From the NCBI GenBank assembly GCA_016722075.1, contig JADKGW010000001.1, positions 4,526,001-4,590,000 of the forward strand: a DNA stretch of 64,000 nucleotides, in the 5' to 3' direction. The notes beneath the pieces are model-generated. The model saw nothing but the letters and a program-made list of their open reading frames with translations, was not told the origin of the DNA and ran no database searches. The position numbers and the translations under genes are program-made. Shown here piece by piece: positions 31,753-38,777 of the stretch; the stretch's first letter is position 1, and every line of letters begins with the position of its first letter. The stretch comes from Candidatus Kouleothrix ribensis. GTDB taxonomy: Bacteria; Chloroflexota; Chloroflexia; Chloroflexales; Roseiflexaceae.

Positions 31753-34305
31753 ATGAACCACTCACTGATCAGGCGGCTGTATCTGCCGCTCGCTCTCATC
31801 GTCGTGCTGGCCGCCGCCCTGCCGGCCCATAGTGCGGCCGCCCGGCCTGGCTACCCGTCGCGCAGTGCCGCACTCGCCGCGCTACGGGCGCTCGGCCCCG
31901 AGGCGATCAATGTACATTGGAACAGCACCACCGGCGTGGCCGATTTCGTAGCGGGCAGCGACCCACGTGTGCGCCTGGCCTACAGCCCCAGCCCGGCCGA
32001 GCGTGGCCGGCCGGTGGCGCTGGCGCTCGGCTTCCTGAACCGCTACCGCGCGCTGTTCGGCATCGCCAGCGCCGAGCGCGAGCTGGCGCTGACGCGGATC
32101 GAGCCCGACGCCCAGCTGGGCTACAGCCACGTGCGGCTCGGCCAGGTCTACCGCGGCATCCCGGTGTTCGGCAAGCAGATGATCGTCCACCTCGACGCCC
32201 AGCAGCAGGTGGTGGCCGTCAACGGCCAGTTTACGCCGGGCGTCGAGCTGCCGACCACGCCGAGCATTAGCGCGGCGCAGGCCGAAGACGCCGCGCTCGC
32301 CGGGATTCAGGCCGAGCTCGAGCCGGCCGAGCGCGCGACGCTGAGCACGACGGTGCTGCGCGACAAGACCAGCCTGTGCGTATATATCGACGAGCACGGC
32401 AAGCCGCGCCTGGCCTGGAGTGTGTCGGTCATGGCCCAGCGGCCGCTCGGGCAGTGGCGCGTGTTCGTGAATGCGCGGCGGCCGCAGGTGCTGCATGCGC
32501 TCGACAGCCTGGCCGATGCCAAGCGGCGTGTGACCTTCTCGGCCGACAATACCACCGACCTGCCTGGCCGCCAGCTGATCGACGAGGGCGAGCGCTCGCG
32601 CGACCCGATCGCGCAGGCTGCCCACGACGGCGCCGGAATTGTGTACGACTACTACTTCAAAACCTTCAAGCGCGATGGTGTCGACGGCCGCGGCAGCCCG
32701 ATCGTCTCGACCGTGCATTTCGGCAGCGACCCATCCGAGGCCGAGAATGCCGCCTGGATCGGCGAGGCGCAGCAAATGGTGTATGGCGACGGCGGGCAGA
32801 TCTTCCGGCCGCTGGCCTACGGCCTCGACGTGATCGGCCACGAGCTAACCCACGGCATCACCGACAACACCGCCCAGCTGATCTACGAGGGCCAATCGGG
32901 CGCGCTGAACGAGGCGTACTCCGATATTTTCGGCGCGCTGATCGACCGCGACAACTGGACGATCGGCGAGAAGGTGGTCAAGTCGCCGCCATTCCCGGCG
33001 CCGTTTATGCGCAGCCTGGAAGACCCGAACATGAACGGGCTGTACGACCCGAACAACCCGCTGCGCGGCGTGGGCCAGCCGGCCCATGCCGACGAGTATG
33101 CCAACCTGCCGCGCAGCCGCCGCGCCGACAACGGCGGCGTGCATATCAATAGCGGCATTCCCAACCACGCGGCCTACCTGCTGGCACAGGCGATCGGCAA
33201 AGAGAAGATGGAGCAGATCTACTTCCGCACGCTGACGCAATACCTCTCGCCCGAGTCCGATTTCTTCGACGCCGCGCAGGCCACCGTGCGCGCGGCCCAG
33301 GATCTCTATGGCCAGGCCGAGGTCGATGCCGTGCGCCAGTCGTTCGCCCAGGTAGGCATCAATGTCGGCGGCGGCGATACCATCCCGCAGCCGAGCCAGG
33401 GCCAGCCGGCCCCGGCCGGCAACACGGCACCGCCGCCGGCGCAACAGCTGCCGCAGGGCTGTAGCGATGCCGTGACCAACGGCACCTTCGAGCAGGATGG
33501 CGGCTGGACTGAGGAAGCCCACGGAGCGGCGATCATCGACCCCGAGCTGCCGCATACCGGCAAGCGTAGCGCCTGGCTCGGCGGCACCGACCAGGAGCCA
33601 GTCCAGTATATTTACCAGGATGTGCGGCTGCCCGCGAATGCCACCAGCGTGCAGCTGAGCTACTTCCGGCTCGTCCACCGCGAGGTCTCGGGCCTGCTGG
33701 GCGTATTCGCCGACGACGCGAAGTTCAGCGTGCTGATCGCCAACACCAACGGCGATATCATCGCCACGCTCGAAGAGCTATCGTCGGCCCAGGGCGACGA
33801 CAACTGGCGCCAGGCCAGGGCCGACCTGGCCAAGCTGGCCGGCAAGACCGTGCGGCTGGTGTTTTCGGCCGAGAACCCGCGCGGCAATACCAGCAGCTTC
33901 TTCATCGATGATGTTGTGCTGGCGGTGTGTACCAGCGGCACCGGCCCGGCCGCGCCGCCCACGCCGGCGCCTGCCCAGAGCGGCGTGACCCTCCAGGGCA
34001 CGATCACGAATGTCGACACCGGCCGCGGGATCGAGGGCGCGCAGGTGTTCATTATGAAGCCGGGCGTCAGCGCCACCGCCGCCGCTGCCGACGACACACT
34101 CACGCGCGACGAAGTGCTTACGTCGGGCGTCACCGACCGGAATGGCCTGTACGAGACCGACGACGCGCTGCCCAAAGGCCAGACCTACAGCGTGATTGTG
34201 TTCGCGTCGGGCTACCGGCCGATCATCGCCGACAATGGCGTCGAGGTGCCTGCCAATGCCACCAGCCCGTTCGTGGTCGACGCAACCCTGCGGCGTGGGC
34301 GGTAG
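31753..34305 (+). CDS. Secreted M4 (thermolysin-like) metalloprotease
   Basis: The 850-residue precursor has a signal peptide (residues 5-29), an FTP propeptide region (about 75-165, YSHVRLGQVYRGIPVFGKQM) and a thermolysin catalytic domain. The zinc site is intact: His363-Glu364-x-x-His367 in GHELTHG and the third ligand Glu387 in ALNEAYSD. The downstream NSGIPNHAAYLLAQAIG motif carries the transition-state His. After a Pro/Ala linker (~555-570) comes a jelly-roll module of ~165 residues (NGTFEQDGGWTEE ... FFIDDVVL) and a C-terminal ~95-residue carboxypeptidase-regulatory-like domain (GTITNVDTGRGIEGAQVFI). It degrades extracellular or surface protein. Three downstream genes include an emfourin-like candidate inhibitor. 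Confidence 0.95.
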   Translation: MNHSLIRRLYLPLALIVVLAAALPAHSAAARPGYPSRSAALAALRALGPEAINVHWNSTTGVADFVAGSDPRVRLAYSPSPAERGRPVALALGFLNRYRALFGIASAERELALTRIEPDAQLGYSHVRLGQVYRGIPVFGKQMIVHLDAQQQVVAVNGQFTPGVELPTTPSISAAQAEDAALAGIQAELEPAERATLSTTVLRDKTSLCVYIDEHGKPRLAWSVSVMAQRPLGQWRVFVNARRPQVLHALDSLADAKRRVTFSADNTTDLPGRQLIDEGERSRDPIAQAAHDGAGIVYDYYFKTFKRDGVDGRGSPIVSTVHFGSDPSEAENAAWIGEAQQMVYGDGGQIFRPLAYGLDVIGHELTHGITDNTAQLIYEGQSGALNEAYSDIFGALIDRDNWTIGEKVVKSPPFPAPFMRSLEDPNMNGLYDPNNPLRGVGQPAHADEYANLPRSRRADNGGVHINSGIPNHAAYLLAQAIGKEKMEQIYFRTLTQYLSPESDFFDAAQATVRAAQDLYGQAEVDAVRQSFAQVGINVGGGDTIPQPSQGQPAPAGNTAPPPAQQLPQGCSDAVTNGTFEQDGGWTEEAHGAAIIDPELPHTGKRSAWLGGTDQEPVQYIYQDVRLPANATSVQLSYFRLVHREVSGLLGVFADDAKFSVLIANTNGDIIATLEELSSAQGDDNWRQARADLAKLAGKTVRLVFSAENPRGNTSSFFIDDVVLAVCTSGTGPAAPPTPAPAQSGVTLQGTITNVDTGRGIEGAQVFIMKPGVSATAAAADDTLTRDEVLTSGVTDRNGLYETDDALPKGQTYSVIVFASGYRPIIADNGVEVPANATSPFVVDATLRRGR

Positions 34306-34363
34306 CAACGATTGCCATGCGGTTCTAACGCCTATACCCTGCTAACCTGGTACGGAGTTATCA

Positions 34364-35293
34364 ATGGACGAACAAGCCAGATGCTGCATCTGCAACGACC
34401 CAGTCGAACCACCGTATACGATCGTCGGGCAGCGGATCTACTGCGCACGCCATTACACAATCGTCAATAAGCCGCACCCAGGCTTCTGGCGGGCCGGCCT
34501 GATCCAGATCGTGCTCATGGGTGTGTTTAGCGCGGTCGTCGCATTGCTGGCCGGCAACCTGGGGCCGATCGGCCGCAGCGCGCAGATTCTGATCGGCCTG
34601 TTCCTGGCGATCGTGCCATCGGCCCTGTGGCTGATGTTCTTCTACCGCCAGGATCGGCTCGAGCCCGAACCCAAGACCCAGATCGCGCAGGTGTTTGTGC
34701 TGGCGCTGATTCTTACCGACGTGCTGGCGCTACGCGTGTTCAACGACTGGTTCGGGCTGGCCAGCTGGGCGCCGGCGCAGACGCTCACATCGCTGCTGGC
34801 GTCGATCCTGGTGTTCGGCTTTACGATCGCCGCGATCGTCTATATAGCCGTGCGGATGGTGTATGCCACCCCCGAGTTCGACGAGCGCATGGATGGGATC
34901 GTGTATGGCACGGTGGCCGGGCTGGGTGTGGCGACGCTGCTGAACCTGCACTATGTGATCGACAACGACGGCGTGGCACTCGCCCCAGGCGTGATTCACG
35001 TCGTCACCACCGCGCTGGCGCAGGCCTCGTTCGGCGGCATGATCGGCTACTGCATGGCCCAGGCCAAGTTCGAGCACCGGCCGATCTGGTGGGTGCCGCT
35101 CGGCGTGGTGGTGGCGGCGGTGCTGAATGGCCTGTTCAGCTGGCTGATGAGCGAGATCAGCGCGACCGGGCTGACTGTGCAGCCCTGGCGTTCGCTGGTG
35201 CTGGGGCTGGTGCTGGCGCTGGCGGTGTTCGGCCTGCTGCTGGTACTTATGCGCCGCGCCACCCAATCGACGCTGGCACAGCCGGCTGGATAA
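34364..35293 (+). CDS. PrsW-like membrane protein with zinc finger, catalytic residues lost
   Basis: The 309-residue product starts with a small zinc-binding segment (CCICNDPVEPP...RIYCARH, four Cys/His candidates at ~7-28) followed by about eight membrane helices. The body aligns with PrsW intramembrane proteases: FFYRQDRLEPEPK, EFDERMDGIVYGTVAGLGVA and the helix with HVVTTAL. However the E-E-x-x-K motif expected before EFDERMDG reads VYIAVRM, and the later glutamate of A-x-x-E-N is Leu (ATLLNLHY). Only the His of HVVTTAL is kept. It therefore looks like an inactive PrsW relative. A ribosome-binding site is poor (CGGAGTT). A GC-rich hairpin follows. Confidence 0.75.
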   Translation: MDEQARCCICNDPVEPPYTIVGQRIYCARHYTIVNKPHPGFWRAGLIQIVLMGVFSAVVALLAGNLGPIGRSAQILIGLFLAIVPSALWLMFFYRQDRLEPEPKTQIAQVFVLALILTDVLALRVFNDWFGLASWAPAQTLTSLLASILVFGFTIAAIVYIAVRMVYATPEFDERMDGIVYGTVAGLGVATLLNLHYVIDNDGVALAPGVIHVVTTALAQASFGGMIGYCMAQAKFEHRPIWWVPLGVVVAAVLNGLFSWLMSEISATGLTVQPWRSLVLGLVLALAVFGLLLVLMRRATQSTLAQPAG

Positions 35294-35334
35294 TGCGCAT
35301 AAGGCATACTTGATGCGTACGCCAACAGCGCGGC

Positions 35335-35353
35335 TTGGGGGCGCAGCCCCCAA
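35335..35353. repeat. 8-bp GC-rich hairpin
   Basis: TTGGGGGC (35335-35342) and GCCCCCAA (35346-35353) are perfect inverted repeats with a 3-nt loop, in the 130-bp gap after the PrsW-like gene. There is no T-run, so it is not a standard intrinsic terminator in either direction. Confidence 0.45.
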
Positions 35354-35423
35354 AGAAACCGCTCCCCACGGTTCGCAGATCCGATCGGATTGCTATATCG
35401 CCAGAAGCGAACGAGAGTAAGCT

Positions 35424-36029
35424 ATGATCCAACAAACCGATCGCGGCCCGGTCTACCGCGTCCGCACACTTCCGAAGGATGCCGGCGTGGCCCTGGTGGT
35501 GCTGCTGGCGCTGGCGCTGGGTTGGCTCTTGCGCGTGCAGACGGAGGGCCGCGTGAAGCAGTTTCAAGATCAGGCCTCGCCCTTCCGGATCAGCTACCCG
35601 GCCGGCTGGGGCGTGGCCGATACGCTGCAGGATGTGTTGCTGAAGGTGGCCGATCCCCAGACTAACTCGGCCTTCAAGACGAACCTGACGGTCGAGAGCC
35701 GCGAGGTCGACCCGGCCGCCCCGCCGGAGCTGCAGACATTGCTCGATCGCCGGGTCGAGCAGCGCGCCAGCCTGACCGGCTATCACTTCCTGAGCAATAG
35801 CGATATAACCGTCGGCGGTGCGAACGGCGCGGTGTTCGAGTATGCCTACGTCGTCCAGCCGATCGATCAGGCCCGCCGGGCCTCACTACCAGTGGTAGTG
35901 CAGGCGCGCGAGTATATCGTGCCTACCAAAGATCGAACATTCTACATCACTTTGGCCGCGCCGCAGAGCGAATTCGACGCTGCCGGCGCACAGTTCGACC
36001 GTGTGATACAAACGGTGCAGGTGCAATGA
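35424..36029 (+). CDS. Membrane-anchored PsbP/DcrB-like protein
   Basis: The 201-residue product has a cytosolic start of ~22 residues, one membrane helix (about 23-41, GVALVVLLALALGWLLRV) and an outer domain of ~155 residues. Its first strand reads PFRISYPAGWGV, and later parts have FKTNLTVESREV, GANGAVFEYAYV and RTFYITLAAPQSEFD, a pattern typical of PsbP/DUF1795/DcrB-like folds that bind lipids or proteins. The function is unknown. Its stop overlaps the start of the next gene by 4 bp (ATGA), so both are translated together. Confidence 0.75.
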   Translation: MIQQTDRGPVYRVRTLPKDAGVALVVLLALALGWLLRVQTEGRVKQFQDQASPFRISYPAGWGVADTLQDVLLKVADPQTNSAFKTNLTVESREVDPAAPPELQTLLDRRVEQRASLTGYHFLSNSDITVGGANGAVFEYAYVVQPIDQARRASLPVVVQAREYIVPTKDRTFYITLAAPQSEFDAAGAQFDRVIQTVQVQ

Positions 36030-36601
36030 GTAATCAATCAGACGAGCCCCAGCCGCCCGCCGCGCCCGAGGTGCTGGTGCATCTATCGCAGGGCACGCCC
36101 GCCGACACGAGCGGGCTGAGTGTCAACCCGCAGCCGGCGGCCGGCAGCCACCGCAAAGCCCCACCGCCCGCCGACGACGATCAGCTGCGGCGGCCGCGCG
36201 GTGCGCTTGTGGCTATGCGCAAGAGCGGCGGTATTCTATTTACCTGGCGGCTGGTGGTGGTACACAGCGATGGGCGGATCATCTACAAGAGCAATGCGAT
36301 CGACGCGCCGGCCGAAGCGCGTGTGGTCGGCCGGCTCGACGCGGCCCAGCTTGGCGAGCTGCGCACCCTGATCGATCAATCCGAGATCGCCAGGCGCTCG
36401 TTTGGCGTGGGGCGGCAAAACCCCGATGCATTCGCCTACGAGCTGATCGCGCGGGTCGGCCGCAAGAACGCCTCGGCCGAGGTGTTCGAGGGCAGCATCC
36501 CCAGCTCGCTGCGGCCGCTGATCGAGCGGCTGAGCCAGCTCATCCCGGCGCCAGCGCCGGCCGCGCCAGCGCCCGAGCTGCCTGCCGATGACGCTGAGTA
36601 G
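36026..36601 (+). CDS. Emfourin-like protein, putative M4 protease inhibitor
   Basis: The 191-residue protein has a proline-rich, disordered N-terminal ~55 residues and a ~110-residue folded domain. That domain reads like emfourin (the protealysin inhibitor family): VAMRKSGGI at its start, LDAAQLGELRTLIDQSEI in the middle, DAFAYELIARVG and EVFEGSIPSSLRPLIERLSQL at the end. No signal peptide or membrane helix is present, so it would act in the cytosol. Known emfourins are co-encoded with M4 metalloproteases and block them tightly; an M4 protease lies 1.7 kb upstream on the same strand. The family call rests on remembered pattern only, so it is moderate. It is coupled to the PsbP-like gene by a 4-bp overlap. 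Confidence 0.55.
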   Translation: MSNQSDEPQPPAAPEVLVHLSQGTPADTSGLSVNPQPAAGSHRKAPPPADDDQLRRPRGALVAMRKSGGILFTWRLVVVHSDGRIIYKSNAIDAPAEARVVGRLDAAQLGELRTLIDQSEIARRSFGVGRQNPDAFAYELIARVGRKNASAEVFEGSIPSSLRPLIERLSQLIPAPAPAAPAPELPADDAE

Positions 36602-36628
36602 GCCCGCGCAGGGTGCCGCGCCGGCGGC

Positions 36629-36931
36629 TTATTTGAGCTGAGGTGGGCCACCGCCGATCGTCTCGGTGAGCGATTTCCAGATATCTTGCACGGTGGTCTG
36701 CACCGTCGCGATCGTCTGGCGGATCGGGTCGGGCGAGAGCCGCGCGTCGATGCGGGTGCGCGCATCGTTGAACACATCGTTCAGCAGCTTGTGCGCGTAG
36801 TCGCTGTGCAGCCGGGTGAACTCGTCGACATACACCTCGAGCATTACATCATTATTTGTGCTACTCTGCGCCTCGGCCAGCAGCTGCTGGAGCAGCGCGC
36901 GCGTATCGCTGCGAAAGTCGTCGGTCGACAT
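36629..36931 (-). CDS. Small hypothetical helical protein (100 residues)
   Basis: The ATG at 36931 follows AAGGAGATC with good spacing, which argues for a real gene. The product is soluble, acidic and helical: SDTRALLQQLLAEAQSS, VYVDEFTRLHSDYAHKLL, DARTRIDARL and VQTTVQDIWKSLTETIGG are all amphipathic. It has no cysteines and no membrane segment. I recognise no family. It converges with the emfourin-like gene (27 bp between the stops) and lies downstream of the ParA gene on the same strand, 150 bp apart. Confidence 0.7.
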   Translation of the reverse strand: MSTDDFRSDTRALLQQLLAEAQSSTNNDVMLEVYVDEFTRLHSDYAHKLLNDVFNDARTRIDARLSPDPIRQTIATVQTTVQDIWKSLTETIGGGPPQLK

Positions 36932-37081
36932 CTTCGATCTCCTTGTAGTAGCTCACCAACGCGCTGCTGATCGGTGGGGCCGGCGCGGCCTGCCCCCGAT
37001 CGAAACGGCTATGCGCGAACCAGTAAGCCCGATCTATAGCACTGGTTCGACGCCCGGCGCGCCGGCTTGTTGCACTCCGGG

Positions 37082-38020
37082 CTACCGGCGCGGCCCGCCG
37101 GCCAGGGTCTGCTGCTTATACTTGCAGTTCTCGCAGTAGGCGATCCGGTAGCCGGCCAGCGTGGCAAACTCGAGCGCGTGGCCGCAGTTTGGGCAGCCCT
37201 CGGGGCCGCGTAGCGCGGCCGGGGCCGCTGGGGTTGCCGTGGCTGCCGGCACACCATTGCCGATACGCGAGCCGGCGCGGTAGCTAAACAGCGCGCTCAT
37301 GCGCTCGACCAGCAGGGCGTAGTCGATCGCCCCGCGCGAGCGTGGGTCGTACTCGTAGATCGTCTTGCCCAGCGTCGGTGCCTCCGAGAGCCGCACATTC
37401 ACGCGAATCGGGTCGGCCACCAGCGTGCCATAGCGTGTGCGCAATGCGCCCAGCAGCTCGCCCGACTGGCGTACGCGCGGGTCGAACAGCGTCGGGATGA
37501 TCATGCGCACGCTGCTGCTGTTGCCCTTGACACGCGTCACCTGCTTGAACAGCAGGTCGATACTCTTGAGCGAAAAGTGCTCGACCGCCGTTGGCACAAT
37601 CACATCGGTGGCACATGCCAGCGCGTTGGTGTTGAGCGTAGTCAGCGAACCACCACTGTCGATCAGGACGAAGTCGTAGGCGCTGTAGATCGGGCGCAGG
37701 CCTTGATCGAGCACACGGCTCCAATCGCTGCGCCGCGCGATCAGTGGCTGGGCGCTCAGCAGGCTGTCGTCGGCCGCCAGCAGATCGAGATTCGGCCGGG
37801 CCGGGGTGATGCAATCGGCGGCCCTGGCGCCATCGGCCAGCACCTCGTACAGCGTGCGCTGCGGGCTAACCCCCAGCGCCAGCGTCAGGTTGCCCTGCGG
37901 GTCGACATCGACCAGCAGCACGCGCGCGCCCTTCAGCGCCAGCCCGGCGCCGATATTGACAACCGTGGTGGTTTTGCCAATGCCGCCCTTGGCATTGGCT
38001 ACAGCAATGACCCGGCCCAT
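37082..38020 (-). CDS. ParA/Soj-type ATPase with C-terminal zinc ribbon
   Basis: The first ~250 residues are a ParA-family deviant-Walker ATPase: KGGIGKTT with signature Lys11 and Lys16, LLVDVDPQGNLTLALG, and DFVLIDSGGSLTTL in place of the usual D-x-P-P (Ser-Gly instead of Pro-Pro). The C-terminal ~40 residues form a zinc ribbon with C-P-N-C-G-H and Y-C-E-N-C-K-Y, joined through an Ala/Pro linker. No parB gene or parS-like site is seen beside it, so this is an orphan that more likely positions a protein or regulates transcription than segregates the chromosome. GAGGG lies just before the ATG. Confidence 0.85.
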   Translation of the reverse strand: MGRVIAVANAKGGIGKTTTVVNIGAGLALKGARVLLVDVDPQGNLTLALGVSPQRTLYEVLADGARAADCITPARPNLDLLAADDSLLSAQPLIARRSDWSRVLDQGLRPIYSAYDFVLIDSGGSLTTLNTNALACATDVIVPTAVEHFSLKSIDLLFKQVTRVKGNSSSVRMIIPTLFDPRVRQSGELLGALRTRYGTLVADPIRVNVRLSEAPTLGKTIYEYDPRSRGAIDYALLVERMSALFSYRAGSRIGNGVPAATATPAAPAALRGPEGCPNCGHALEFATLAGYRIAYCENCKYKQQTLAGGPRR

Positions 38021-38116
38021 GCCATGCCCTCTGGCGTTACGGCAGCCGATAGCTGCAGAAGGTGCGTGCGGGGTGCCTGATCAAGTGTACCATAATTTCG
38101 TATGCGCGCCACGCCT

Positions 38117-38144
38117 TTGCTTTCAAAAGTAAAAAGCATATAAT
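38117..38144 (+). promoter_or_regulatory. Promoter of the glutaredoxin gene
   Basis: TTGCTT (38117-38122) and a perfect TATAAT (38139-38144) are 16 bp apart. The spacer is AT-rich (CAAAAGTAAAAAG). The predicted start near 38151 leaves ~60 nt before the ATG at 38210. Confidence 0.65.
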
Positions 38145-38209
38145 ATGTGTATATGGTTCGCAGCCTGGCCGCACTGCCGGCACAGTAACATCGAGAGGCA
38201 AACATAGCT

Positions 38210-38464
38210 ATGCTAGAGGCACGTATTACTCTGTATGGTACATCGTGGTGCAGCGACTGCCGGCGCGCGCTGCGCGTGCTCGATCAGCATCAGATCACCT
38301 ATCAGTACATTAATATCGAGCGCGACGATGCGGCGCGCCGTTATGTCGAGCAGGTCAACGACGGCAACCAGAGTGTCCCGACGATCGTCTTCCCCGACGG
38401 CTCGATCATGGTCGAGCCATCCTCGTCGGCGCTGGCGCAGAAGCTGGCCAGCCTGAATAGTTAG
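38210..38464 (+). CDS. Glutaredoxin / mycoredoxin-like protein
   Basis: The 84-residue product is a single thioredoxin-fold domain with the active site W-C-S-D-C (Cys14 and Cys17) after TLYGTSW, the cis-proline in QSVPTIVFPDGS and a final glycine-less helix. The length and the motif VPTIVFPDG are close to mycoredoxin-type glutaredoxins of Actinobacteria and Chloroflexi, which reduce mixed disulphides of low-molecular-weight thiols. It has its own promoter and terminator and appears to be a single-gene unit. Confidence 0.93.
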   Translation: MLEARITLYGTSWCSDCRRALRVLDQHQITYQYINIERDDAARRYVEQVNDGNQSVPTIVFPDGSIMVEPSSSALAQKLASLNS

Positions 38465-38479
38465 GCCGGCCAACCCAAA

Positions 38480-38512
38480 GCCTACGCAACCAGTCTGGCT
38501 GGCTGCGTAGGC
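38480..38512 (+). repeat. Stable hairpin after glutaredoxin
   Basis: GCCTACGCA (38480-38488) pairs with TGCGTAGGC (38504-38512), with an inner CCAG/CTGG stem. It begins 16 bp after the stop and precedes the true terminator, so it may protect the mRNA 3' end. Confidence 0.55.
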
Positions 38513-38539
38513 TCAAAGCGCCGATCAGGGCTTTCGATC

Positions 38540-38564
38540 ACCATCCCGGCGGGGTGGTTTTTTT
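38540..38564 (+). terminator. Intrinsic terminator of the glutaredoxin gene
   Basis: ACCATCCC (38540-38547) pairs with GGGGTGGT (38551-38558; one G-T pair), followed by seven T residues (38558-38564). The T-run is on the plus strand only. Confidence 0.8.
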
Positions 38565-38777
38565 ACGCAAGTGTATGAGGATGGCATGCGCCGCCCCGCA
38601 CGCTCGTCGCCGGCACGGGCGCAGAGGCCCGGTTGGCAGTTGCTGGCGAGCGCTCCACAGGCCCTTCGATAGTGCGCAGCCCGTAGGCGAGCAGCGGGTT
38701 AGGCCGGGGAGGATCGGTCATTCGGGATGACCCGCTTCGGAGGCGGGGAGCGCCACCTCAGGCTGGCCCAGGCAGCA
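38565..38777. other. Gap between glutaredoxin terminator and typA stop
   Basis: This GC-rich stretch holds two adjacent small hairpins, GGTCAT/ATGACC (38716-38732) and CCCGC/GCGGG just after, that could serve as the 3' end of the minus-strand typA transcript. There is no T-run. I see no gene in it. Confidence 0.4.

Noticed and set aside
35335..35353. Intrinsic terminator after the PrsW-like gene
   Set aside because: The stem is strong but no T-run follows in either direction.
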